This document shows, in pieces, positions 46,388-55,974 of a DNA stretch of 64,000 bases (positions are counted from its first letter, which is position 1; each line of letters starts with the position of its first letter). The notes under the pieces were generated by a model. That model saw nothing but the letters and a program-made list of their open reading frames with translations. It was not told the DNA's origin and made no database searches. This stretch comes from Flagellimonas flava (lineage in GTDB: Bacteria > Bacteroidota > Bacteroidia > Flavobacteriales > Flavobacteriaceae), in assembly GCF_900129665.1 (NCBI RefSeq), contig NZ_FQWL01000001.1:620001-684000 (forward strand), written 5' to 3'. A program made the translations under genes and the position numbers.

Positions 46388-47621
46388 AAGTTGTTTTGAT
46401 ATTTAGGGTTTTCTCATCCAAAATATAGACCATATAGCTTGCTCCATTTTGGGTGACTCGAACTAAAATATGCCCTTGAAGGCTCTTGTAATTGTCCCTA
46501 AACCAAGGACCGTAGGTAACCAAGGTTTCAGGGTGCATGTTTGTGGAGAAAATATGCCTTTCGTTGTTTTTTTGATTTTGATAAATGAGCCGTTGGTATA
46601 CTTCTTGTCCCGGATGGTCCGAGCACCATAGTTGCTGAACTACCACTTTTGGGTTTAGGGTTTCAACGAAGAACTGGTTCGTAGCATCTCGGTTTCCGTG
46701 ATGGTTGAGCGTAGTTACTTCTACTTGCCCAACCGCTTTGGCCATTGGAGTTTCAACATCAAACCATTTAGGAAGGCCAAAGCCTTGAAGACCTGTGTTG
46801 TCACCTCCAGTGAAATAGTCGAAATCGCCATAGGACATTTTTAACGCTAAGCTCAGCGGATTTTCATTGTAACCACCTTCATAAAACGAGATCATCTCCT
46901 TTGCGGAAAAATATTCCATGGTAGTGCTATCCGTTCCTGTCCAAATAGTACCATTGGACTTTATATTACGAATGGAAAAGTTGCGATACCTGTTCCTGTT
47001 ATTCAAAAGTTCTATTTGGGATTTACTGCCAACATTCAAGGCTTCGGCAGGTACTTTTTTTGTTCTTAGAAAAGAAAGATATTCTTGAAAGATGCTGTCA
47101 TTTTTTAGATGGGTTGCAAGGTCAAATGGAAAATTGAGCCCGGGAGAATTCCGATCAATTATCTTTCCAAATGGAATGTCCTTCCCTAAATCCATTAGAC
47201 TTCCATAATGATCCGAATGAAAATGTGAGATTACAGCATAATCTATAGTGTCCCGATGTCTTTCAGGAGTGGTACTTTTGATGTAGTCCGATATCCATTT
47301 CCAAGTAGGTTGGCTGTCATCCGGTGCGGGCGAGGTGGCTTTTAAAGGGGCGTATTTTTCTTCAAATCGTTTCTTGTCCATACTTCCTGCATCCAAAATG
47401 ATAGTAGTGCCATCGGGAAGAATAAAAAACGTGCAGTTTCCACTTCCAGTATTGATATGGTGAATATCCATATAACCCTCTTGCCAATCTCCGAGTTTCT
47501 TTTGGGTTTTGGATGATTCCATGTTTTGCCGATGGGAATCAACTGGTTGCGACCTTGGTTTACAGGCCAAATGGGAACCTAGTAGCAGGGTGGTCAGAAT
47601 TAGGACGATTTTAGGATTCAT
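46365..47621 (-). CDS. Lipoprotein hydrolase with ComEC/Rec2-like MBL fold
   Basis: A 418-residue protein from the ATG at 47621, giving a lipobox (LGSHLAC). The metallo-beta-lactamase fold is of the ComEC/Rec2 type: FFILPDGTTIILDAGS, the metal motif SHFHSDHYGSL, DYFTGGDNTG, and LNHHGNRDA. In ComEC the domain is thought to degrade DNA; relatives are phosphodiesterases. Outer-membrane or periplasmic. It overlaps the nucleoside phosphorylase stop by 11 bases and the PafA start by 23 bases, so the genes are coupled. Confidence 0.85.
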   Translation of the reverse strand: MNPKIVLILTTLLLGSHLACKPRSQPVDSHRQNMESSKTQKKLGDWQEGYMDIHHINTGSGNCTFFILPDGTTIILDAGSMDKKRFEEKYAPLKATSPAPDDSQPTWKWISDYIKSTTPERHRDTIDYAVISHFHSDHYGSLMDLGKDIPFGKIIDRNSPGLNFPFDLATHLKNDSIFQEYLSFLRTKKVPAEALNVGSKSQIELLNNRNRYRNFSIRNIKSNGTIWTGTDSTTMEYFSAKEMISFYEGGYNENPLSLALKMSYGDFDYFTGGDNTGLQGFGLPKWFDVETPMAKAVGQVEVTTLNHHGNRDATNQFFVETLNPKVVVQQLWCSDHPGQEVYQRLIYQNQKNNERHIFSTNMHPETLVTYGPWFRDNYKSLQGHILVRVTQNGASYMVYILDEKTLNIKTTYGPYQSQ

Positions 47622-48489
47622 CTGCGGTAATCTTATGTAAAACATAGGTTATGAGTTCTTTCACATTTTTACGATAGTTTTTATTGGCTTTCTTGTTCAA
47701 TCTATTTGCAATGATCAAACAAATGGCAATAGCATCGTGTCCCAACATTTTGGACAGGCCATAAAGGGCAGAGCTCTCCATTTCGTAATTGGTAATTTGG
47801 TAACCATGATATTCAAATAGTGAAAGCTTGTTGTTGATGCCATCCAGTTTTTTGGAGAGGCGCAGTTCTCTGCCTTGCGGCACATAAAACCCTGGAGCGG
47901 TGATGGTGATTCCCGTAAAGGTCTCCGCACTCTTTAGTTGGGCAAGCAAGTTCTCTGAAGCATCCACCACATACGGGTTTAGAAAAATGGAATGTCCTCC
48001 CACCAAAATCCGAAGTAACCTACGGAACTCTTCATTGACGACTTCAGCTCCTTTTTCATAGAAATATAGAAGATTATCGAACCCTACGGATTTCTCGGAA
48101 ATGACATATGAGTTAACCGGAATATGTTTTTGAAGACTGCCGGAGGTCCCGATCCGTATAAATTCCAATTTTCTCTTTTTACTTTTTATTTCTCTGGTTT
48201 CAAAGTCGATATTGACCAATGCATCCAGTTCGTTCATCACAATATCGATATTGCCGATTCCAACACCTGTGGAAACCACTGTAATTCGTTTGTCCTTGAA
48301 TTTTCCGGTCATGCTCACATATTCTCTGTTGGCTATTTTGAATTCGATATCGGAAAATAAAGATTCAATTACATCCACCCGTTTTGGATCACCCACAAGA
48401 ATAACGGTATCGGCTACTTGCCCCGGCCTCAAATGCAAATGGAAAATACTTCCATCAGCGTTTAGAATCAATTCGGAATCTAAAATCAT
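47611..48489 (-). CDS. Nucleoside phosphorylase, uridine phosphorylase-like
   Basis: A 292-residue cytoplasmic enzyme of the PNP/UDP family that splits nucleosides with phosphate to base and sugar-1-phosphate. Visible blocks: VILVGDPKRVDVIESL (phosphate loop), VVSTGVGIGNIDIVM, FIRIGTSGSLQ, and the substrate part NYEMESSALYGLSKMLG. It is slightly longer than typical uridine phosphorylase (about 250) through an insertion near 90-105. In this locus it would use nucleosides released by the MBL and PafA enzymes. Base preference unknown. Confidence 0.88.
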   Translation of the reverse strand: MILDSELILNADGSIFHLHLRPGQVADTVILVGDPKRVDVIESLFSDIEFKIANREYVSMTGKFKDKRITVVSTGVGIGNIDIVMNELDALVNIDFETREIKSKKRKLEFIRIGTSGSLQKHIPVNSYVISEKSVGFDNLLYFYEKGAEVVNEEFRRLLRILVGGHSIFLNPYVVDASENLLAQLKSAETFTGITITAPGFYVPQGRELRLSKKLDGINNKLSLFEYHGYQITNYEMESSALYGLSKMLGHDAIAICLIIANRLNKKANKNYRKNVKELITYVLHKITADES

Positions 48490-48496
48490 GGGATTC

Positions 48497-49426
48497 TTAG
48501 TTATGCATGTTCTTGCTTCGCAAATAATCTAAGAGCAGCTTCGGTCGGTCCGTTTGTATGATATCAACGTTATTGTCCAGATACCACTGATATGTAGTGA
48601 TATCAATTGCTGCTTTTTCGTCATCATGTCCACCACTTAGATGGGGCCAAAGGGAATTGACCCAAACACCTGACCCCGCTTTCCGAATTGTATTAAAGTA
48701 AGTTCCTAAACCTGTGGTGTCCTTTGAAACTATGAATTCGAAGGCCACCGGTTTCCGATGCTTTATATAATCATCCACGATTTCTTTGCTGTTCTTTTTT
48801 AGACGGATTACGGGCATAAAATTGAAGTCGTCCAGATAAAGGCCAAATTCTTGTTCTACTTCTGTTCTTGTCTTTGCTCCCTTAATAAGTACTTGATCCG
48901 AGGTTTCGGTAAGTTGTACAATTTGGAAGCATTTATCAAAAATGGTGTAACTCTTATCCAGATTTACCAAGATTTTGTCTTTAGTTGTCCTCAAAGCTTC
49001 TTCCAGCGTTGGTATTTTGTGTGGAGTGGGGACTCCCAGACCATCTTTTAAGTACAATGTCATTAATGAGTCCAAGGTCCAATCATTGACAAATCCTTTT
49101 CCGGTAGTGGTACGGTCAATGGTTTCATCATGCATGAGCACCAAATGGCCGTCTTTGGTTTCCCTAATATCGATCTCGACCATATCCACACCCATGTCGA
49201 TGCAATTTTGGATGGCTTTCAAGGAGTTTTCGGGAGCATTCCGCCAATCTCCGCGATGCGCTACCACGATAATCTCTTTATTCTCCGAATTGTTCAGATT
49301 GGCAATTTTATCCTGGATGGAGGACACTTGGTGATGTGTCCCATCTTTTGAAGGTATTGGATTGGGTTGCTGATCTTTGCAGCTTACCCATATCAAAAGA
49401 ACTGAAAAAAAGAAAAGGCGTTTCAT
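48497..49426 (-). CDS. Glycerophosphodiester phosphodiesterase
   Basis: A 309-residue lipoprotein or exported enzyme (signal FFFSVLLIWVSC). The GDPD motif is complete: VAHRGDWRNAPENS, VEIDIRETKDGHLVLMHDETIDR, and TLEEALRT. It cleaves glycerophosphodiesters to glycerol-3-phosphate and an alcohol. It starts the four-gene set GDPD, nucleoside phosphorylase, MBL-fold hydrolase, PafA (7-base gap to the phosphorylase). A terminator separates it from susD. Confidence 0.92.
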   Translation of the reverse strand: MKRLFFFSVLLIWVSCKDQQPNPIPSKDGTHHQVSSIQDKIANLNNSENKEIIVVAHRGDWRNAPENSLKAIQNCIDMGVDMVEIDIRETKDGHLVLMHDETIDRTTTGKGFVNDWTLDSLMTLYLKDGLGVPTPHKIPTLEEALRTTKDKILVNLDKSYTIFDKCFQIVQLTETSDQVLIKGAKTRTEVEQEFGLYLDDFNFMPVIRLKKNSKEIVDDYIKHRKPVAFEFIVSKDTTGLGTYFNTIRKAGSGVWVNSLWPHLSGGHDDEKAAIDITTYQWYLDNNVDIIQTDRPKLLLDYLRSKNMHN

Positions 49427-49460
49427 GTTGTTTTTAGTATTGTTTTGTTTGAGCGCAGCT

Positions 49461-49492
49461 TAAAATAAAAAGGGGGGATATAATCCCCCCAA
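49461..49492 (-). terminator. Intrinsic terminator of the susCD operon
   Basis: GGGGGGAT (49472-49479) and ATCCCCCC (49483-49490) form a very stable stem with a 3-base loop; on the minus strand a T-rich tract follows. It lies 65 bases after the susD stop, between susD and the GDPD gene. Confidence 0.85.
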
Positions 49493-49556
49493 TGGAATTA
49501 AAATAAACTAAACTAACTCAAACTAACTGGTGTTGTTTTTATTACGGTCATTCTAA

Positions 49557-50972
49557 TCAATACCCTGGATTTTGGGTTATGGACGAATCCGTGTCCAATT
49601 GACTTTGCGGTATTGGAAGGATCAGATTGTTGTCATCTATGGTTACATTGACTCCGGTATTATTGAAAAAAGTATTCATTACCGAAACTGCCGTACCGTA
49701 TCGTTTTAGATCAAACCAACGGTGTCCCTCTCCAATAAACTCAAAACGGCGTTCTTGGCGAATGGCAGCCCTAACTTCGGTCTGTGTTGTTGCCGTGGTT
49801 GCTCCTAGGCCGGCCCGGGACCGAACTGCATTTAGCTGAAGTATAGCTTCAGGGGTCTGATTGTTTTCGTTCAGTGCTTCGGCATATTTTAGAATGACAT
49901 CAGCGTATCGAATAATGAGGTGGTCACTTCCGCCATCATCGGCACCTGTGGTTGAAATCTCATATTTTGTGGAAAAATAGAAAGGATTCGCCCCGGGGTC
50001 AACACCGACATAATCATTGAGTCTGGTGTCCGCCGCGTCATAAGAGTCTATAAAATCCTGAGTGGGCAGATTATGCCCCTTTGCATTTGCGGTTGTCCCG
50101 GAGGGACGAAACTGCGAACCTGCAGGACTACCCTCAAAACTGCCATCTACATTAAATCCACTTGCAAACTGTACCTCAAATAAAATCTCGGAATTACCTT
50201 CATTGTCCACACCAAATATCTCCGCTGTAGTAGCGGCTAGGGCGTATTCACCAGAATTGACAACCGCCTCCAAATTGGTCAGGGCATTACTAAAGTCACT
50301 CTGGGTCAACTGCACATCACCCAACAGTGCCTGGGCCGCACCCCTGGCAGGTTTACCTGATTCCTTGCTTATAGGGAGATCTTGAATGGCATCGTTTAAA
50401 TCCGATTCTATTTGGGTATAAACTTGGGCCAGTGGGGTTCGTCCCTGCCCAAAGAAATCGAAGGGACTCTCTGTTTCCGTTGTGACCAAGGGAACATCTC
50501 CATAGAGCCTTACTAAGTTAAAGTACAGCAGGGCCCGAATGAATTTCATCTCGCCGATTCTGTTCGTTTTGAGAGAGGCATCTTCGTATTCAATATCGGT
50601 AATTCGATTTAAAACGGTATTGGCCCTCTGGATACCTTTATAGGATTCGCGCCATATGTCCCCAACAAGGTCGTTGCCCGCGTTGGTCGAAAAATCATCC
50701 AATTGCCCAAAACGACCCCCATCATTTGCTGCGATTTCCTCAAAGGAATCTTCCCCCGATATTTCACCAACACCAATTAGATCCAGGCCATAGAGTCCTC
50801 CATTCTGCAATTGAGCATAAACCCCGGCTATTGCACTTTCGAGTTCTTGCTCATTGGAGTAGAAGTTATTGGCAGACTTTTCGGTAATGGGTACAATATC
50901 CAATTCATCCTCGCAAGAAAACAGCCCAAGGAGGACGAAAACCATTAAATATATATATTTATTAAAGTTCAT
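49557..50972 (-). CDS. SusD/RagB-family nutrient-binding lipoprotein
   Basis: A 471-residue outer-membrane lipoprotein (lipobox LLGLFSC). SusD features are the TPR-like N-terminal part (NNFYSNEQELESAIAGVYAQL), the middle RANTVLNRITDIEYED, and the C-terminal RYADVILKYAEALNEN and RQERRFEFIGEGHRWFDLKR. It caps the SusC transporter and binds the ligand at the surface. It follows susC with a 17-base gap. The neighbours suggest the ligand may be a phospho-compound or nucleoside rather than a glycan. Confidence 0.94.
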   Translation of the reverse strand: MNFNKYIYLMVFVLLGLFSCEDELDIVPITEKSANNFYSNEQELESAIAGVYAQLQNGGLYGLDLIGVGEISGEDSFEEIAANDGGRFGQLDDFSTNAGNDLVGDIWRESYKGIQRANTVLNRITDIEYEDASLKTNRIGEMKFIRALLYFNLVRLYGDVPLVTTETESPFDFFGQGRTPLAQVYTQIESDLNDAIQDLPISKESGKPARGAAQALLGDVQLTQSDFSNALTNLEAVVNSGEYALAATTAEIFGVDNEGNSEILFEVQFASGFNVDGSFEGSPAGSQFRPSGTTANAKGHNLPTQDFIDSYDAADTRLNDYVGVDPGANPFYFSTKYEISTTGADDGGSDHLIIRYADVILKYAEALNENNQTPEAILQLNAVRSRAGLGATTATTQTEVRAAIRQERRFEFIGEGHRWFDLKRYGTAVSVMNTFFNNTGVNVTIDDNNLILPIPQSQLDTDSSITQNPGY

Positions 50973-50989
50973 TTTGTTCAGTTTTCGGT

Positions 50990-53900
50990 TTAAAATTTAA
51001 CGTTTAATCCAAGCGCCATAAAGCGTGTCAGTGGACTTGCGGATTGAATCCATCCCCTGGTCAGGGTTTGTCTTCTATTTCCTCTTGTTCCCGAGGGGTC
51101 CGGCCTAGTATCTAAGGCATCCGGGTTGTACCCCCTGAAATTCGTTATATTGAAAATGTTGTTCCCAGTTAGGTATATTCTTAGGAAATCGATTCCCAGA
51201 TAATCGGTTACACTTTCTTGGAAGTTATAGCCCACTTGCAGACTTCTCAAACGGAAATAGTCCGCATCATATACGGATAGGCTGGAGGCCCTTGTCAGCC
51301 TTCCCGCAGAGGAAAAACTTGAAAAATCAGGTCTTCTAAAAATGCCATTAGGATTTCTATCGGAATAGTAGTTGTCAAAATAATGTTTGGTCGGTACAAA
51401 AAAGCCCTCGCCACTTTCTGCAAAGTATACCATTCGATCAGAGACTTTTCTACCTTCAATTCCGGTAAACTGTGCACTAAAATCAAATCCTTTGTAATTA
51501 AGGTTGAAACCGAAGCCATAAGTGAAATCTGGATTGTAGTCCCCAAGGGTGACCCTATCATCTGGAGTAATCTGACCATCACCATTGGCATCCCGCACCA
51601 CATAATCGCCAACTTCTGTACCTGCTAATGGGGTAACAGTGGCCGCATCTAGTTCAGCTTGAGACCTGAACACTCCCTGAATGTCATAAGCATAGAACTC
51701 GGCAATGCTTCCGCCAACCTTCGTCAAGAAATTCATCCCTCCGTTGTTCTGGATAATCTGTTCCTGACCTTCACCTAAGGCCAATATTTCGTTTTGATTG
51801 GTTGTGATGTTGGCATTGAAGCCCAATTGAAGTTCGCCAATCTCAAAACCATTTCCCCGGATTTCAAATTCGAATCCCTTGTTTTCCAACTCCCCAATAT
51901 TCTGTAAGGACTGGGAAAATCCTGATTGTTGTGGCACTGGAACTTCCAGGAGCAAATCAGAAGTCTTGGATTTGTAATATTCTGCAGTAAACAATAGCTT
52001 GTTATCCAAAATACCCAGGTCGACACCCACATTTAGTGCGGTATTGGTTTCCCATGAAAGGTCCGGGTTTGGAGAGGTTTCGGTATACGAACCGGGAATC
52101 AATTGTCCATCTACCACATAATTATCTGGATCGATCAATGCTATGGAACCGAAATCCCCAATTTGGTTATTTCCAGTCTGGCCCCAGCTGGCCCTCAGTT
52201 TTGAGAAACTTAAAAGTCCGTCTTCTGGAAAAAAGCTTTCGTTGCTCAAGGTCCATCCGGCAGAGACCGATGCGAAGTTTCCGTATTTTGTGTTCGCTCC
52301 GAAACGGGATGAACCATCCCTTCTGAAGGAACCTGAAAGGGAATATCTACCATCATAATCGTATTGCAGACGGGTAAAATAGGATTCAAGGGCCCATTTG
52401 CTCCTATTAACAATTGAAGAGGGATTGGTGGCCCCGGCAATGTTTCTAAGATTGTCATCCGCAAAATTGTTTCCCTGTAATCTTGTGTTGAAAAAACTCT
52501 CTTCTTGATAACTGAAACCTAATAGAGCATCAAAGGTATGCTTGTCCAATGTTTTGTTGTAGGTCAATAGGTTTTCCGTGATGAAATTCTCTCTTCTTGC
52601 GTTGTTCTCAAAGGCCTGTGTAAGGTTATTTGCCACAGGGGTTCTATAGTTACCTATGTTAGAAGGGGCAAAAAACTCAGTGAAAATGGTATTGAAATCA
52701 CCACCTAGTGAAGTTTTAAACTTTAGGCCGTTCCAAGGCTCTACTTCCACGTAGGCATTTCCAAAAACTCTTAGACGTCGCTCAAAAAAATCGGTCAAGG
52801 CGGTTTGCGCCACGGTATTTTCAGAAATGGGGCCGTCCCAATTATCATTATTATCCTGCAACTGGTTTGCAATGGCAAAAGTACCGTCTGCATTACGAAT
52901 TGGATAATAGGGCTGCATCAATATGATGGAGAAGCTGGGGTCTGGCTGGGCACGCTCTCCCAATCCGTAATTGGACCAACCGGCCTCACCGGTGGGGTTG
53001 GAGTTAACCAACGAAACATTGGAAGTAATTCCAAATCGAATCCGTTTGTTTATTTGGGAATTCAACTGCATGTTGGCGGTATAGCGTTTATAATCAGAAT
53101 CCATAATGATGTTTTCCTGATTCAGATACCCGAAGGAAATGGAGTAATCTGTTTTCTCGGTTCCACCACTAAGATTGAGATAATGGTTTTGCTGGGCTGC
53201 AGTGCGGAATACGGCTTCTGTCCAATTGGTATTCGTCAAACCTGCCTGTCCATCCAAATAGCCCTGAAGATAACCTGGAATACGGCTACGCTTTCCTCCA
53301 CCGTTGGCATCTCGAGTGGCATTATCATCATTGATGCTCCTACCTGGTCCTCCAGATACGTATCCAAAATTCCTGGAATCGGAATCGAATAAGGCAGCAT
53401 CATAGGCATCCACCAGTTCGAAGTTGTCGATACGATTCTGAAAACCATAGTAGGTATCATAGGTGACCTTTAGACTTCCTTGTCTTCCTTTTTTGGTGGT
53501 GATCAAAATTACCCCGTTGGAGGCCCTGGAACCGTAGATGGCAGCAGAGGCTGCATCTTTAAGAATATTCACTGACTCGATATCCTGAGTATTGATGGAA
53601 CTAAATGAGGAACCTTCGGACAATGGATTTCCGTCTATTACGATCAATGGATTGGTTCCTGCGGTAAGTGTATTAAGACCACGAATCTGTATTACAGAGT
53701 TTTCACCCGGGTTCTTTCCGTTCCCAAGAACCTGTATTCCCGATACATTTCCCGAAAGTGCCTGCTCAAAATTTGCAGAAGAGAAGTTGTTCAACTTTTC
53801 ATTGTCAATCTTAGAAACCGCCCCATTAAACTTTTCTTTGGTGGTTGCACCGTAACCAATGATGACCACTTCTTCCAATTTGCCGGCATCCGGTAGCAGT

Positions 53901-54529
53901 TGAATATTTACTGTTGACTGTCCGCTCACGGCGATTTCTTGAGTGGAATATCCCAAATAGGAAACCTCTAGGATGGCATTCTCGGAGGAAACCGCAATGC
54001 TATAATTGCCATCGAAGTCAGAACTCACCCCATTTGCGGTACCTTGCTCAACGATACTGGCACCGGGAAGTGGTTGTCCATTCTCATCGGTTACGGAACC
54101 GTTAACCGAAAACTGAATTTTGTCAGGGACATTGGATTCTTCCGGTGGGGCAAGGTGCTCAGGTTCAGCTCTTTTTACCAAGTAAATTCTGCGGTCGTTC
54201 AAATTGAATGTGGTCTCCGTATTAAGAAATACTTGGTTCAATACATTGGTGATACGCTCTCGGTCCACCTTAATGGAGACAATTCGGTCTATGTCGACAT
54301 CTTTGATTTTATAGACAAACTCAAACTCGGTTTTGCTTTCTATTTCGTCTATCAATTGTCCAACAGAAACGTTGTTCAGTTCCAGTGTTATTTTGGCACG
54401 CTGTCCGTAGGCATCATTGGCCTGCATAGAAAAAAGAGCAGCCAGAAGGAACAACGTACTGAGTTTCATTTTTAGGTCATATTTAAATACTGGAAATAGG
54501 CTTCTTTTAGGTGTAAGAAGTTTTTTCAT
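50990..54529 (-). CDS. SusC/RagA-family TonB-dependent transporter with STN domain
   Basis: A 1179-residue outer-membrane importer. Order: signal peptide (ends near DAYGQ), STN signalling domain (about 45-110, ELNNVSVGQLIDEIES), carboxypeptidase-D-like regulatory domain (about 140-215, VNGSVTDENGQPLPGAS), plug (about 220-345, EEVVIIGYGATTKEKFNGA and GSRASNGVILITTKKG), and a 22-stranded barrel ending ALGLNVKF. The STN domain means it can signal through the FecR/ECF pair upstream. It shares a message with susD and has a 193-base leader with strong hairpins. Confidence 0.95.
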   Translation of the reverse strand: MKKLLTPKRSLFPVFKYDLKMKLSTLFLLAALFSMQANDAYGQRAKITLELNNVSVGQLIDEIESKTEFEFVYKIKDVDIDRIVSIKVDRERITNVLNQVFLNTETTFNLNDRRIYLVKRAEPEHLAPPEESNVPDKIQFSVNGSVTDENGQPLPGASIVEQGTANGVSSDFDGNYSIAVSSENAILEVSYLGYSTQEIAVSGQSTVNIQLLPDAGKLEEVVIIGYGATTKEKFNGAVSKIDNEKLNNFSSANFEQALSGNVSGIQVLGNGKNPGENSVIQIRGLNTLTAGTNPLIVIDGNPLSEGSSFSSINTQDIESVNILKDAASAAIYGSRASNGVILITTKKGRQGSLKVTYDTYYGFQNRIDNFELVDAYDAALFDSDSRNFGYVSGGPGRSINDDNATRDANGGGKRSRIPGYLQGYLDGQAGLTNTNWTEAVFRTAAQQNHYLNLSGGTEKTDYSISFGYLNQENIIMDSDYKRYTANMQLNSQINKRIRFGITSNVSLVNSNPTGEAGWSNYGLGERAQPDPSFSIILMQPYYPIRNADGTFAIANQLQDNNDNWDGPISENTVAQTALTDFFERRLRVFGNAYVEVEPWNGLKFKTSLGGDFNTIFTEFFAPSNIGNYRTPVANNLTQAFENNARRENFITENLLTYNKTLDKHTFDALLGFSYQEESFFNTRLQGNNFADDNLRNIAGATNPSSIVNRSKWALESYFTRLQYDYDGRYSLSGSFRRDGSSRFGANTKYGNFASVSAGWTLSNESFFPEDGLLSFSKLRASWGQTGNNQIGDFGSIALIDPDNYVVDGQLIPGSYTETSPNPDLSWETNTALNVGVDLGILDNKLLFTAEYYKSKTSDLLLEVPVPQQSGFSQSLQNIGELENKGFEFEIRGNGFEIGELQLGFNANITTNQNEILALGEGQEQIIQNNGGMNFLTKVGGSIAEFYAYDIQGVFRSQAELDAATVTPLAGTEVGDYVVRDANGDGQITPDDRVTLGDYNPDFTYGFGFNLNYKGFDFSAQFTGIEGRKVSDRMVYFAESGEGFFVPTKHYFDNYYSDRNPNGIFRRPDFSSFSSAGRLTRASSLSVYDADYFRLRSLQVGYNFQESVTDYLGIDFLRIYLTGNNIFNITNFRGYNPDALDTRPDPSGTRGNRRQTLTRGWIQSASPLTRFMALGLNVKF

Positions 54530-54567
54530 ACTTTTATAGTGTTAATTGTGGTTAATCTTTTTAGATG

Positions 54568-54648
54568 GATCACTTCTACCAATCGGAAGATGTTCGCAGC
54601 ATTTTCCGATTTTTTTTTGGCCCATTCCGACCTTTACTTGAAGTGATC
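54568..54648. repeat. Nested inverted repeats in the susC leader
   Basis: An outer pair (GATCACTTC at 54568-54576, GAAGTGATC at 54640-54648) encloses an inner 12-bp hairpin (54581-54592 with 54600-54611). It lies between the fecR stop and the susC start, so it will be in the susC leader RNA, or in an antisense RNA. Confidence 0.6.
54581..54618 (+). terminator. Plus-strand terminator-like hairpin antisense to the susC leader
   Basis: AATCGGAAGATG and CATTTTCCGATT pair over 12 positions (one G-T wobble) with a 7-base loop, followed by eight T (54611-54618) on the plus strand. No plus-strand gene ends here, so it may close an antisense RNA that starts inside the 5' part of susC. No firm promoter was found. 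Confidence 0.5.
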
Positions 54649-54722
54649 ATTTTTATATTAGTTCACATCTTTTCTGGGTTTATGTCATACGCGGTACGGT
54701 TTAAAGTTTAGCTGTTAGGTAG

Positions 54723-55847
54723 TTATTCGATAATTATTTTATTGTCCAGGAATTGATATTCAATACCATAATTGGCCTTTAGTTCCATGAGTACATCTTC
54801 TATGGGTTCATTTCCGAAATTTGCATTGAACTCTTCATGGGTCAAATCCGAATTGTTGTTTATTATATTCACATTGTAGTGTCGCTCCAATTTCTTCATG
54901 ATGTTGCTAAAGGTCATGTTTCGGAAAACCAGTTTCCCATCGATCCACGAGGTATACAGACCGGTTATGACTTTAGAGGTTTGAATATTGTTTTTAATCT
55001 TATCAAAACTTCCCTTGAAGCCGGGCTTTAGGTTTACATTTTTTTCAGAACCATATCCTTCCTCCTCGGTATACAGACTTACGGCTCCCTCAACAAGCAC
55101 AACTTCGGTAGTTTCGTCTTCCGGGTAAGCGGATACATTGAATTGTGTGCCCAGCACGCGAACATTTAATCCATTGGCATTTACAACGAAAGGATGCTCA
55201 GGATCTTTTGCCACATCCAGGTAAGCTTCACCTGTTACCGAGACCAATCTGTCCGAACCAGGTATAAACTGCACGGGATATTGAATGGAAGACCCTGCAT
55301 TCAGATGGGCGATTGTTCCGTCAGACAATTGAAGTTGAAAAGTTTTTCCTCTGGGTACGGTCAAGGTGTTGAAGGCCAATTCCTTTTTGGAAGCACTGTT
55401 GGAGTATTTCAAACGTTCCCCATCCTGTTTTCCGACTACATTTCCATTGGCATCAAGCACTTCCGCCTGTCCATCTTCATGAATGACCTTAACATCCCCA
55501 TTTTCAAGTTGCAGGGTAATAGCATTTTCAGGAATTACAAAGTTTGTATTTGTACTGCTTTGCTCCATATAGAGATATCCTGTGGTAAGCAGGATTAAGA
55601 ATAGGGCCGCAACTCCTGATATTTTCCAAACAATGGACCGCCTCTTTCTAGAATCTTGGGCCTTGGTATGGATTGAAGTCCACAAGGAGGATTTGATTGC
55701 TTTTTTGTGCGACTCGTTTTCGAAGTGGGGCTGATCGTTGGCTTTGTCTAGTTCTTGCTCAAACTTTTCCAATAATTCCAACTCCTCCTTGGATATCGAT
55801 CCATCTAGGTATTTGCCCAACAGTTTTTTGAATTCGTGCTCTTGCAT
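54723..55847 (-). CDS. FecR-family anti-sigma factor
   Basis: A 374-residue inner-membrane protein: cytoplasmic sigma-binding part (about 1-85), one membrane helix (about 90-110, VAALFLILLTTGYLYM), then the periplasmic FecR domain (about 160-270; LTVPRGKTFQLQLSDGT, VTGEAYLDVAKDPEHPFVV) and a C-terminal DUF4974/STN-like part (about 300-374, MTFSNIMKKLERHYNVNI). It holds the ECF sigma factor until the SusC STN domain signals. It lies 127 bases after the sigma gene and 193 bases before susC. Confidence 0.94.
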   Translation of the reverse strand: MQEHEFKKLLGKYLDGSISKEELELLEKFEQELDKANDQPHFENESHKKAIKSSLWTSIHTKAQDSRKRRSIVWKISGVAALFLILLTTGYLYMEQSSTNTNFVIPENAITLQLENGDVKVIHEDGQAEVLDANGNVVGKQDGERLKYSNSASKKELAFNTLTVPRGKTFQLQLSDGTIAHLNAGSSIQYPVQFIPGSDRLVSVTGEAYLDVAKDPEHPFVVNANGLNVRVLGTQFNVSAYPEDETTEVVLVEGAVSLYTEEEGYGSEKNVNLKPGFKGSFDKIKNNIQTSKVITGLYTSWIDGKLVFRNMTFSNIMKKLERHYNVNIINNNSDLTHEEFNANFGNEPIEDVLMELKANYGIEYQFLDNKIIIE

Positions 55848-55974
55848 ATTTCGTCGCTATACATAGATGAACCCAGAAGAGGTTGGAACTCACATTGATA
55901 TAATAAATTTAACATAATTTTAACATTTGAAACATGAATGATGGAGTGTAAAAAACCTTGCTTTTGCAAAATGA

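Noticed and set aside
52805-53392. 195-codon plus-strand frame inside susC
   Set aside because: It is antisense to a well-supported TonB-dependent transporter and shows no domain or start signal of its own.
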